From Forficula auricularia (Eukaryota > Arthropoda > Insecta > Dermaptera > Forficulidae), in NCBI GenBank assembly GCA_024734495.1, contig JALMQS010000849.1, forward strand, positions 387,677 to 451,676: a DNA stretch of 64,000 nucleotides, given 5' to 3'. The translations under genes and the position numbers were made by a program. The notes below the pieces were generated by a model. It had not been told where the DNA came from and did not search any database. It saw only the letters and a list, made by a program, of their open reading frames with translations. This document shows, piece after piece, positions 55,660-64,000 of the stretch (its first letter is position 1; every line of letters begins with the position of its first letter).

Positions 55660-56320
55660 TTATTCATCTAAATTTATATTGTCCCCTTCAAAGTAATCCC
55701 CATCGACTGCAACACACTTATGCCAGCGCTTGATCCAATCCTCGAAACATTTTTTATATTCGGTTTTCGGTATGTCAGTACTTCCTGCGATTTTTTTCAT
55801 TACTTCCTCTCGATTGCTGAAACGCGTTCCCCGTAATGGTTTTTTAACTCGATTGAACAGAAAGAAGTCACAGGGAGCCAAATCAGGTGAATTCGGTGGC
55901 TGTTGGATATGGTATTTGTTGCATTTTTCGTAAAAAAATTTCGAATAATGATAGCACTGTGCGACGGTGTGCAAAAATCCTCGAGTTTTTAGCCCACAAT
56001 TCTGATCTCTTTCGGCGAATTGCTTCACGCAAACGACTCATAACGCCCAAATAATACTCTTTGTTTACTGTTTGGCCTACTTGCAAAAATTCATGATGCA
56101 CTACACCGTTGTAATCCATGAAAACCGTGAGCATTGCCTTCTTTTTTGACTGAAAACGACGTGTTTTTTTGGTTTCGGCTCATTTGGTGAACGCCATTCA
56201 CTTGTCTGATGTCTGGATTGCGTGTCGTACTCATAAACCCACGTCTCGTCTCCGGTAATGATCCTTTTGATGAATATGGGATCGGATTCAGCCTCGCAAA
56301 TCATGTCTTTTGTGACGTCA
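55660..56320 (-). pseudogene. mariner transposase catalytic part
   Basis: Three overlapping frames carry consecutive blocks: KRIITGDETWVYEYDTQSRH (first catalytic Asp in GDETW), VFMDYNGVVHHEFLQVGQTV (second Asp), and HIQQPPNSPDLAPCDFFLFN (third Asp in PCDFFLF), then the C-terminal helices to INLDE, stop. DDD residues are all present, but at least two frame changes make it inactive. Confidence 0.88.
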
Positions 56321-56324
56321 ACAC

Positions 56325-56455
56325 TATTACGATCATATTAATTAGGAACTCGTAATCTCATTTAAAACATTTATTTAACAACAACATCAACATATAAATA
56401 TAAATACAAACAATAAAACGATTAACAATACATCAAGTAAGCTTTGTACGCATCA
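56325..56455 (-). repeat. 3' LTR
   Basis: 131 bp, one C/T difference from the 5' LTR (within ATTAACAATA/ATTAATAATA on plus). Confidence 0.9.
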
Positions 56456-57610
56456 ATTCTCCCCTCCTTAGAACACGGACGCAGCTTCCCACAGGATCAT
56501 TCTTCTTTCTTCCTAGGTTTAAAATAACTCGAATGATATTTAACTAACCTGCCCCTTTCTTGACTATTTTCAATAATTTTTGCTCCATCCATCGATTCTT
56601 CTAAATATAATTTTATTTGATGAAGTAACTGGTTAAATATAATTCTAAAATATTAGGTACAGAACATGATTCAAAAAAGAGGAGCGAAAACTCTTGGCAC
56701 TAGGGATTTTGGGGCTCCAGACAAAAACGAAAAAAAACCCAAGTTGCATTTCCTTTATTCCCCTGATCCCGCTCAAAGAACAATTCCTTTCTTTCTTATT
56801 TCAATCGTTGTCTTCATAAGCATAGAAGCATTTCGCAAACACATTTTTTTCACTAGTTCAACAAAATCTTCGACTATATTTTTCGTTATAGTCATTAAAT
56901 ATTTAGTACTATTGCATTACTAAATAAAAGCAAAAATCTCTATAATTAAAATTATAGAGATAAAGTTGAACTCAGTAGCATATCATTAAAGGTGGCCTTA
57001 AAGTAAACCCGTTTTCTCTTTATTGTGCTAATATATATTAAAAGGTCTCTAATTAATAATAATCAACTTGTATTTGTTTCTTATTATTACTTAAGGTTCA
57101 ATTAAGGTTTTTACATTTATCGAAAGTGTGCACACCCAAGGTGCCTACACTCAAAAGCGATTCCCATCATTGGTTCCGAGACAAAAGGAACACCTATTCA
57201 TCTCTCCCAGCGCAGATAATTCAGAGGCTGAACTTAACACGTCTGAAACCATTCATTTGTAATTAGACATATAATAAAATATATTATTTTTTGTTTTTAT
57301 TAACAATTCATTATTTTACATAAAATATATATTTTTGTTGAAGAAAACTTTCTTTCATTTCTTTCCTAGACATCCATCCTTTAGAGATACTAATTTTGGA
57401 TTTCGAACAGTTATATATATAGTAAGAACTAGTGTCCGTATCGAAGATATATTTGATATCGATTGTTTAGTGGAATAGACTTACAATTTATTCGCGGCGA
57501 GATTTACAACCTCGTTGGTAAGCTAAACAATTGATATAACGTGGTCCTTCGTTTTTCTCTATATCTTTCTCAAATTTGGAGAAAGCATAAAAAAAAAGTT
57601 TAAAGTAAAT

Positions 57611-57946
57611 TTAAACCCCCCATTTATCCAGTAACTCTTCCTTATTTTGATTTAATTTCATCTGACCAGCATCTAGTTTCTCCTCTTCCATTATATTCAA
57701 CTCATCCTCCTTGACTTCCTTCAACCAGTACGGAATTAAATCATCTTCATTAGTTAATGCCCTTCTACTTTCCTCTATTTGTAATTCCATTGATGGCCTA
57801 ATGATTTCAGAAAATTTATTCACACAACAAATAATATGACTAGCGATCTCACTTTCTATTCCTACTTTCTTAGGGAATCCTACTGCTTTTTGGACAAGGA
57901 ACTCCCTTTTTCCTTGCCCCTCCACTCGTTTCCCTTCTTGAAGCAA
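57611..57946 (-). CDS. Second small ORF of the LTR element, shifted frame
   Basis: 111 codons overlapping the Gag end by 67 bp in another frame. The sequence is acidic and Leu-rich (EDELNIMEEEKLDAGQMKLN) with a Cys pair in HIICCVNKFSEI; no protease DTG motif or RT block. It could be a frameshifted Gag extension or the remains of a spacer domain. Function not recognised. Confidence 0.5.
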   Translation of the reverse strand: MLQEGKRVEGQGKREFLVQKAVGFPKKVGIESEIASHIICCVNKFSEIIRPSMELQIEESRRALTNEDDLIPYWLKEVKEDELNIMEEEKLDAGQMKLNQNKEELLDKWGV

Positions 57947-58644
57947 GTGTCTTCCCCATGTCCTTCCCGCCTACAGAATCCACAAAAACGTCTATCCTGA
58001 ATGCAACTTCTATCCTGAGTGGGACTTGTCTTCTCTTCTTTATCCATATCCTTTAAATCCCCTTCTATTTCTTCTACCGTCTGCATAAACCCTTCAATAT
58101 CAGTGAATTTCATTCCCCTAATGGCGGATCTAACACGTGGAGTAATCATCTCCACTAAAACTTGAAGGATTGAACCAGCATCTTCGTCCGGAAAAACTCT
58201 CTTATATAAAGCCATCATATTCTCAATAAATAACCTTATAGGTTCGTCTTTTTTCTGTTTCTCCTCATAAAACATAACCTTTAACTTTGAGACTACGATT
58301 AAACTATCGTATTCTCGGAGAAATTTCATTTTAAAATCTTTCCAATCCAACGCTGGAAATTGATTGACCACCCGCCACCATGTCTTGGCCTTATCTAACA
58401 ACTGATCCGAAACCACCATGAGCCAAACATCTTCCGGTACTTTATATTTTAATAGAGTATTCTCGACCTTTTTTAAAAATAACTTCGGATCTTCCTCTGG
58501 GAGAGCTCTAAACACCGGAAGGAATTTTCCCACGTCTGCTAATTGAATATTCCTATTAATCTCGAAATCACTTCCCTTTTCCGAATTTTCTTTCCGTTTT
58601 ATTATTTCTTCCAATTCTATTCTCTTGTTTCTTTCCTCTTCCAA
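57880..58644 (-). CDS. Retrotransposon Gag-like protein
   Basis: 254 codons. N-terminal charged coiled-coil-like region (EEERNKRIELEEIIKRKENS), then a Ty3-type capsid region: VFRALPEEDPKLFLKKVENT, DQLLDKAKTWWRVVNQFPAL, WKDFKMKFLREYDSLIVVSK, then IEGFMQTVEEIEGDLKDMDK. A zinc knuckle CGFCRREGHGEDTC (C-x2-C-x4-H-x4-C) sits near residues 220-233. The start Met is the first in frame; upstream 58645-58800 continues a similar charged composition but in broken frames. Confidence 0.85.
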   Translation of the reverse strand: MEEERNKRIELEEIIKRKENSEKGSDFEINRNIQLADVGKFLPVFRALPEEDPKLFLKKVENTLLKYKVPEDVWLMVVSDQLLDKAKTWWRVVNQFPALDWKDFKMKFLREYDSLIVVSKLKVMFYEEKQKKDEPIRLFIENMMALYKRVFPDEDAGSILQVLVEMITPRVRSAIRGMKFTDIEGFMQTVEEIEGDLKDMDKEEKTSPTQDRSCIQDRRFCGFCRREGHGEDTCFKKGNEWRGKEKGSSLSKKQ

Positions 58645-58864
58645 ATCATCCTTTAATTCCTTTATTATTTCTTCAAATTTTTTTTTAATTTATTCACCTC
58701 CTCTCCCAAATCCATTACTCTATGCTCACCTATTTTTATATCATCCTTGATCTTCGATATCTCCTCCCTCGTTATTTCCATATTCGAAAAATCATTTTTC
58801 TTATTTCTCTTCGCCAGTGGTCCACTAGGTTTTTTTTATCATTTTCACATTGTTCGGGCGCCAA

Positions 58865-58995
58865 TATTACGATCATATTAATTAGGAACTCGTAATCTCA
58901 TTTAAAACATTTATTTAACAACAACATCAACATATAAATATAAATACAAACAATAAAACGATTAATAATACATCAAGTAAGCTTTGTACGCATCA
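58865..58995 (-). repeat. 5' LTR
   Basis: 131 bp, begins TGATGCG, ends CGTAATA; contains AATAAA. Confidence 0.9.
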
Positions 58996-59380
58996 ACACG
59001 GTCTCTTTTTTGCATGAAATTGAGGTCTTTTGGCACAAACTTTGCTGTTACACGACGGAAACTCAAATCATAAACCAAAATGTTTTGGACGGATCCATAG
59101 GCAATGTTCAAGCCCTCCGCTATCTTTCTGATGGTTAATTTGCGGTTATTGACCAACATTTCTTTTACTTTATCAATGTTTTCGTCGGTTTTTGATGTCG
59201 ATGATCCGCCACTGCGTTCATCATCTTTGAGTGACTCACGACCACTTTTGAACCGCTCGTGCCACTGGTAAACGACCGTTTTCTTTAGAGTATCGTTGCC
59301 GAAACACTTTTCCAACATTTACAACGTTCGCGCACCATTAAATCCGTTTTTACGCAAAATTTAATACAAGTTCGTTGTTG
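58996..59380 (-). pseudogene. mariner transposase N-terminal part
   Basis: Starts near 59380 (MDLNFQQRTCIKF), changes frame and meets a stop near 59320, then continues MLEKCFGNDTLKKTVVYQWH, ERFKSGRESLKDDERSGGSS, ENIDKVKEMLVNNRKLTIRK and IAEGLNIAYGSVQNIL: the paired helix-turn-helix DNA-binding region of mariner. Cut at RDRVD by the LTR element. Confidence 0.85.
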
Positions 59381-59605
59381 AAAATTTAAATCCATTTCTA
59401 AAATTGTAAAAAATCGCCAACACACACAGAGATAGATGTACTATTGGCTCCTTAACTTTTGCAAATGTCAAGCTATGACGCTAAGATTTAGAGGGAATAC
59501 CAACAACAGATGTACCAACTTAACAAAAGAAACAGAACTCAAATCGGAACCATGGGAGCTACACGGGGGGGGGGGTTTATTCCGGGAACTTTTTGATCAA
59601 GGTAG

Positions 59606-59671
59606 TATATTAACTAATTAATTGATTCTAATTAGGTTGCCATGGCAACAACAATGTAATTATTATTATTG
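59606..59671. other. Short spacer
   Basis: AT-rich sequence between the mariner right end and the next family 4 repeat. Confidence 0.4.
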
Positions 59672-60428
59672 ATATAGATAAAAATTTTTAAGAAAAAATA
59701 AAAACCGACTTCAAAAAATTAAATGCAACAAATATAAAAATACACTAAAAGGTATAAAATAATTATTATCTTATTTAGTTACAACTAAACGACGAAATAT
59801 TAACACGAAATTACTTTTTAAAGTCGGTGCCAAACAAACTATACCTATAAGCGAGCGTACCCGCCAAACGTACTAAGTAAGATCCGTCGAGTGCGATTCA
59901 TAAAAGGTATATGTTTGGCACCGACTTCAAAAAGTAATTTCGTGTTAATATTTCGTCGTTTAGTTGTAACTAAATAAGATAATAATTATTTTATACCTTT
60001 TAGTGTATTTTTATATTTGTTGCATTTAATTTTTTGAAGTCGGTTTTTATTTTTTTCTTAAAAATTTTTATATTTCTCCTTTTAGTGATGTTATTAATAG
60101 TGATTATATCATCAGAACTTGACCAAATTAATATGACACCATCCCTAAGACACCCCCTTTCGGATAAAAAAAGAACCATCGAAATCGGTTCATAAACAAA
60201 GAGGTTAGGTCTAAACAAACCTAATAAAAAAGGTCTAATACCTATGAAAAAAAATCGAAAAAAAAATGGGACCAATCGGAAGCTAGACTGGACCCAATGC
60301 AAAAAAATTTTCAAAATCGGTTGACAATTGGCGGAGATATGAGGTAACATAGGCACAAAAAAAAAAAAAAAAAAAAAAAAAATTCAATCGAATAGAGAAC
60401 CTCCTCCTTTTTTGAAGTCGGTTAAAAA
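59672..60428. repeat. Family 4 repeat, full palindromic copy
   Basis: Arms AAACCGACTTCAAAAAATTA (59702) and TTTTTTGAAGTCGGTTTTTA (60029) around AAGCGAGCGTACCCGCC; the tail carries an A run (60356-60380) and ends TTTTTTGAAGTCGGTTAAAA. An open frame at 60356-60000 on the minus strand is shared by other copies but shows no known domain. Confidence 0.82.
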
Positions 60429-60567
60429 TAACCAAACATGTTCTTCGGTTCTAACTAATATAGGTATACTTAATAATTTATTTATAATATATTGAATATT
60501 ATAAGTTAGATCATTTTTATAATACTTTTTATTACTGATAGATAGATAACTTTGAATTATATTTTAC

Positions 60568-60838
60568 CTCGATGAGTGTTGCTTTATTAATAAATGGAGC
60601 AAATAGAAGGACTACAAATTTATGAAATAGAAGTAGTGCTAGAGCATTTAATGCTCTAATTCCATGAATTGCACTCAAATGATCCTGTTTTGTTAGATCC
60701 GAATGAAAAATTGCATTTATATTCGTTTTTAATGAAAATGAATAAAATATTTTATTTAATATTCCATTTTTATTTATTAACGATTTCGGACAGAGTGAAC
60801 TGATGATAACCAATATAATCAAGCCTAAAAGAAGATAT
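60568..60838 (-). CDS. NRF-6-like exon A (helix 1 and HGIR motif)
   Basis: Acceptor TTTTCCAG lies just above 60838 and donor GAG/GTAAAA at 60568/60567. The exon is 271 bp: one base completes a codon, then 90 codons. It encodes a hydrophobic helix (YLLLGLIILVIISSL), a short polar stretch, FSLKTNINAIF, and the family hallmark HGIRALNALALLLFHK. A second AG 14 bases further in (exon start 60824) would shorten the helix, so I chose the outer one. It ends in phase 0 and joins exon B cleanly (ATLIE/ETAQPW). Confidence 0.85.
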
Positions 60839-61270
60839 CTGGAAAATAGATTTCACTTTTAGATGATATTTGTATACTTTTAATTTATAATATACTTATA
60901 AAAAAATATTGAGCGTGCTAGGACACACAAAAGAAGTGAAACCAAAATGATCTCTTGTTAATTTAGCTGAATTTTATCAATAGATAATAGTATTATTGGA
61001 TACCTTGCTGGTTTGGGGGCTGCGCCAGAGGTATAATCAAATAATTTATAAACACCCCCCCCCCTCCCCAAGTATTTTAGTTTGAAAATTTTAGATTTTA
61101 AATTATTTTTGAATTTCCCTTATTTATTTAACGCCAAAGCAGGGCCAATCAGAGAGACCACGTCATCGTCGCGCAAGCCCATTATATTAGGTTGATGCAT
61201 AATTATGGAACGTTTTTTAAAAAATATTTTTATTCAACAAAAACAATAATAAAATTTAACAAAAACATGT
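60839..61270. other. Upstream intron or flank, mariner-like tip
   Basis: A polypyrimidine-AG for exon A lies at 60839-60845. TTAGGTTGATGCATAATTAT at about 61188 resembles a mariner terminal repeat. No further NRF-6 exon could be identified. Confidence 0.4.
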
Positions 61271-61653
61271 TTAACACTAGAACGCCCGAAGCCGTCAATT
61301 TGACGGTTTTCACATTTCATTTCTCTTTCATTTCGTTACTATTTAAGTTAGAACTTTGAAACTCGCTGACTTTTAATCATTTTTGAATAGCTTTCTAATA
61401 AAAAAAATAGCACCCTATGAATTTTTATTTAGGAGAAAATTATGGATTTACCAAGAACGCCCAAAAGCCGTCAATTTGACGGTAACACTTTTTTACCCCA
61501 ATTTTTATATTTTAAATTAATTTTTCAAGTACGAATAATTCCCATTCTTTTTTGGAACATTTCCATCCTTTTTGACCCTCGGATTATTTTTTGTTCTGCC
61601 TTTTTTTTTAATTTACAATCTTCCTTGAAAAACTTGGGGTAAAATAAAAAATT

Positions 61654-61881
61654 ATGTTTCTTTATGTCAATTTTTTTTATCTTTTGATGATTCACTTTAT
61701 TATTTTACAACATTTCGAGGGAACCTACTGTTTTGAAATCCATATATATATATGTCGAGCCCCTAGTCTTAGAACTGAAGAAAATAGAACTGTAAATATA
61801 TGTAATATATGTAAAAAATTTGTTTGTGGCAAATGTAGTGCAAAAGTACTAAATATATGTATCAATTGCAACGAAAAATAA
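61654..61881 (+). pseudogene. piggyBac transposase C-terminal Cys-rich remnant
   Basis: The C-terminal part reads LRTEENRTVNICNICKKFVC and GKCSAKVLNICINCNEK, stop: paired C-x2-C units like the zinc-binding tail of piggyBac transposases, which helps recognise the element ends. The preceding Phe/Ile-rich residues are unlikely to be functional. An upstream frame (61442-61642) keeps the transposase start MDLPRTPKSRQFDG. The DDD catalytic region is deleted between them. Confidence 0.75.
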
Positions 61882-62104
61882 TAATAAATATGGTGTACAT
61901 TTAATATAGAAACTGGTTTTATTAATGATAATACTCCATAAATATAGCATGTTAATTTTTCATTTTATATCATAATGATTATTAAAAAATTAAAATGTAA
62001 TATATTAATATGTATTTTTAATATATAAATTGATAATAGAATTATATTTATTATTGAAAAAAATAAAAAAATATTAAATAAAAGGAAACAGAATAGATTT
62101 TATT

Positions 62105-62205
62105 CATCACTTTTAAGGAGTTCGGTGCTTTGGTTCTAGGTGAAACATTTTAACACAATATTTTTGTGAAACCTACTTCGTATCTTACTCAAGTTTCATT
62201 ATTAT
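62105..62205 (-). mobile_element. 101-bp solo Penelope-type tail insertion
   Basis: Flanked by GATTTTATT at 62096-62104 and 62206-62214. The sequence (GTGAAACCTACTTCGTATC in reverse of the 31350 border) matches the border of Penelope-like elements at 31341 and 33370-33455. The related piggyBac copy at 36650 has a single GATTTTATT and no insertion. Confidence 0.8.
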
Positions 62206-62296
62206 GATTTTATTTAGTTTGGTGTGTTGAAAAAATGCAAGTCGTCAAATTGACGGCATCCGGGCAGTTCTAGGGGATCTGAAAGTCTAGTGTTAA

Positions 62297-63139
62297 AAAA
62301 ATATACTGAATCAATAAATTAATTGAATTAATGATTGAAGCATTTTATTGGAAACTTTTCGATATTCGAAACGATATCTCTTAAATTATCAATGGGGAGG
62401 AGATAGCTATCGTTAGTTTAAGCTAGAATTAAAGCTATATCACATATAAATTTAGATATAATAAAATAAATAAATACTAATCTGCTATAAAAATACATTC
62501 TTCAAACATTTATTAGAATATCAAGAAAAACTGATTTCGGTGGATATTTTCTCTTTATCGTTGGAAGTTCTAAAAAATAGCTGTTCTAAAAAAAGGAAAT
62601 ATATACATATAAATTAACTATAGGAATCTAAAAATATAGTCGCTTTCTATTACTTTTTTAAACAAGTATTTTTTCAAATTTTTACCTCATCTCATATCGT
62701 TCAGGATGTGACTCATATTTTTGTCAGAGAGGTTTGCAAGTATTACAAATTTAGCTCATTTTAATCAGTAAGGATAAAAGTAAAACAAAAAAGCCATTGA
62801 CAGAGTAATAGCCGATGAGCAATATCATTATTGCCAGAAATATGCAAAAAAAACATACAGGTATGCCTTGCTTTAAAATTAACAATCAAAAACACGATAG
62901 CTTCAGGGACTATAAAAAATCATTATAGAATAAATATCGCCAAAAGTGGTATTTCAAGAGACCTATATTTTCGCATATTCATTACTGTGTTCTGAGCTGA
63001 GAGCCTTGTGAGGATTAAGCAGAGGCTGTGGAGTCAGGTCGTGAAAAATGGTAGTGGAAGCTCCCGATTGTGGGGTTTCTCTCTTTTTGTTTTCAACTAA
63101 GACACGCTGTCTACGGCTGGTTTGAATTAAAAATGTGCT
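62297..63139. other. Unassigned sequence
   Basis: AT-rich. A minus-strand open stretch near 62865-62755 reads as two hydrophobic segments (FLAIMILLIGYYSVNGFFVL) and ends in a stop; it could be chance or a decayed exon. A donor-like GAGATGAG/GTAAAA at 62686 is phase-compatible with exon A, but without acceptor or homology support. Confidence 0.3.
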
Positions 63140-64000
63140 GACGTGTTCTGGTGTGGCCGTCCACTTGACTTCCATGACCTGGCCCCTCACTTATATTTAA
63201 TATTTAATAAAATTATTTGTAATCATGTGTGGGGAGGAGGGTTAGTTTTTTCCATTTTTGGACTCCTGGGGGCCCACTGATTGTGTATACAAAATTTGGT
63301 TGGGCTTGGTACAAGAGCCTAGATTTTCATTTTTTGACCCCCCCCCCCCCTCATCCCCCCATTTTGGGTGGTTAAGTTTTTGGATTTTTATACTTCTGGG
63401 GATCCCACTGAATATGTATACAAAATTTGGTTGAGTTTGGTAAAGGGCCAAAATTTTTATTTTTTTTGACCCTACACCCGCCCCCCCCCATTTTGGGAGG
63501 TTAGTTTTTGAATTTTTAGACTTCTGCAGGTCCACTGATTGTGTATGCGAAATTTGGTTGGGTTTGCTCTCAAACGGCCTAGATTTTTAGTCAACTCCCT
63601 CCTCCAGCCGCCTTAATTTTGCGGATCGATATGCACCATAATCTAATCAGCTCTTAATCTCAATGGACCCAAACTACGTGGAAATTTGGTTTTGATGATT
63701 CACACTAGTTTTTGAAGCTAGCTCGTCCACAAAAATTTGGCAACACACAGACTAACTAACAGACATCCTGGCAAAATCGGACATGATCTATGGAAATCAA
63801 CAGACATTTCGACGTTCAACGACATCTGCATAATATGCCTTCGATGTCTACTTGGTAGAGTTTTTTGTGTAGAGCTGAAAGTGCCATCGGTTTCGCTCAA
63901 TTTTCCCAATCAAAATACGTTCCAGGCGTTTTTGAGATGTTTCGAAAAATGGAAGGAAAACCACTTTTTTCATGCACGATTACACATTCGACCATACCCC
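63140..64000 (-). mobile_element. Helitron-like family 2, inverted copy running off the window
   Basis: Tail GACGTGTTCTGGTGTGGCC at about 63140, three minisatellite units (63240-63570), the body with TAGTTTTTGAAGCTAGCTCG and TTTCATGCACGATTACA; the terminal hairpin begins at the last bases (ACCATACCCC). Confidence 0.7.

Larger units (their letters stand above)
56325..58995 (-). mobile_element. Gag-only LTR retrotransposon, recent insertion
   Basis: Two 131-bp LTRs differing at one position, target duplication ACAC (56321-56324 and 58996-58999, plus strand). Minus strand: the 5' LTR starts TGATGCGTACAAAGC; one base after it is a primer-binding site TGGCGCCCGAACA, matching the 3' end of tRNA-Lys. 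The 3' LTR is preceded by a polypurine tract AAGGAGGGGAGAAT. The internal region encodes only a Gag-like protein; no protease, RT or integrase is visible in 2.4 kb, so it must be mobilised in trans. Confidence 0.92.
55607..59605 (-). mobile_element. mariner element split by an LTR retrotransposon
   Basis: Terminal inverted repeats of 27 bp with one mismatch: CTCCCTTGATCAAAAAGTTC at 55607 and CTACCTTGATCAAAAAGTTC read inward from 59605; flanked by TA on both sides. Without the 2,671-bp insertion and its 4-bp target duplicate the element is about 1.32 kb, the usual mariner length. The transposase is in pieces and frameshifted. Confidence 0.9.
30969..60838 (-). other. NRF-6-like membrane acyltransferase gene (8 exons, 5' end missing)
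   Basis: A host gene assembled from eight minus-strand exons with GT donors and AG acceptors. The product resembles nose-resistant-to-fluoxetine protein 6, an integral membrane protein with an acyltransferase-3 fold. Family members are thought to act in lipid transport or modification; the substrate is not known here. Visible family signatures in order: first membrane helix; HGIRALNALALLLFHK (conserved H-G-I-R, then a second His); PWSILG; the TDSFLFLSGLL helix; ITPSLG; LLYIHN; QVALDIQLYLF; a VSVYIIGILIGYFL helix; GWTLSLGWIVV; KFALAVYLIQ; and a final LLTLFVDLPFQNI helix before the stop. Exon phases match at all junctions except for a one-base shortage inside exon 54844-55011. The extracellular Cys-rich NRF domain that normally precedes helix 1 was not found; a donor-like end near 62686 has compatible phase but is unsupported. 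Introns consist almost entirely of transposable elements. Confidence 0.85.
61271..62296 (+). mobile_element. piggyBac derivative, second copy
   Basis: TTAA at 61271-61274 and 62293-62296; left end CACTAGAACGCCCG, right end CTAGTG but lacking the CGGGCGTT present at 36739-36746. The interior matches 35293-36756, without the family 4 insertion but with a 101-bp insertion at 62105-62205. Confidence 0.88.

Noticed and set aside
60000..60356. 118-codon ORF also seen partly at 9459-9952 and 36410-36625
   Set aside because: Shared because the family 4 repeat is shared; homopolymers change its frame between copies and no motif is visible.
62755..62880. Hydrophobic open stretch as an upstream NRF-6 exon
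   Set aside because: It ends in a stop, has no proper donor and does not match the expected Cys-rich domain.

Overview
The window looks like an AT-rich, repeat-saturated piece of an arthropod genome, most likely an insect. Reasons: spliced coding exons with GT/AG borders; tRNA-derived SINEs with target-site duplications; mariner, piggyBac and hAT DNA transposons; several non-LTR retrotransposon lineages; Penelope-like elements with GIY-YIG endonucleases; and one host gene of the NRF-6 type (nose resistant to fluoxetine) acyltransferase family, which is expanded in insects and nematodes. No bacterial operon, CRISPR array or rRNA is visible. I cannot name the species.

The only host gene I can support lies on the minus strand. 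Eight exons, joined by hand from homology and splice phase, run 60838>60568, 55247>55084, 55011>54844, 47704>47511, 39600>39471, 37535>37346, 31284>31142 and 31070>30969 (stop). Together they encode the membrane acyltransferase part of an NRF-6-like protein from the first membrane helix to the C terminus; the 5' exons were not found. All phases agree except in exon 55011>54844, which is one base short at a T4 run, so the gene is either broken or carries an assembly error. Its introns (up to about 8 kb) are filled with transposons.

Layout. 1-25 kb: inverted copies of Helitron-like families, a 0.8-kb foldback (1054-1868), a Penelope-like element (4190-5470), a tRNA-like inverted pair (7175-7925), an RNase H LINE remnant (14250-14990), a GC-rich foldback (15195-16078), and a jockey-like LINE split by a Penelope-like element (22697-24560). 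25-31 kb: a 0.48-kb foldback, clustered Helitron-like copies and a LINE with a 410-codon reverse-transcriptase ORF (28086-29318). 31-61 kb: the NRF-6-like gene, with nested Penelope/Helitron-like elements, SINEs (33601-33800, 42568-42881), piggyBac derivatives, RTE-type and CR1/L2-type LINE fragments, a hAT MITE, and a mariner (55607-59605) split by a gag-only LTR retrotransposon (56325-58995). 61-64 kb: a second piggyBac derivative and a Helitron-like copy running off the end.

Three themes stand out. (1) Hammerhead-ribozyme-like motifs recur at the ends of Penelope-like or related elements. (2) Two Helitron-like families share flanking terminal sequence but carry different self-complementary terminal hairpins, as expected if the hairpin structure is what matters. 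(3) Large palindromes or inverted duplications are unusually common. No toxin gene, listed agent or animal virus gene was recognised.
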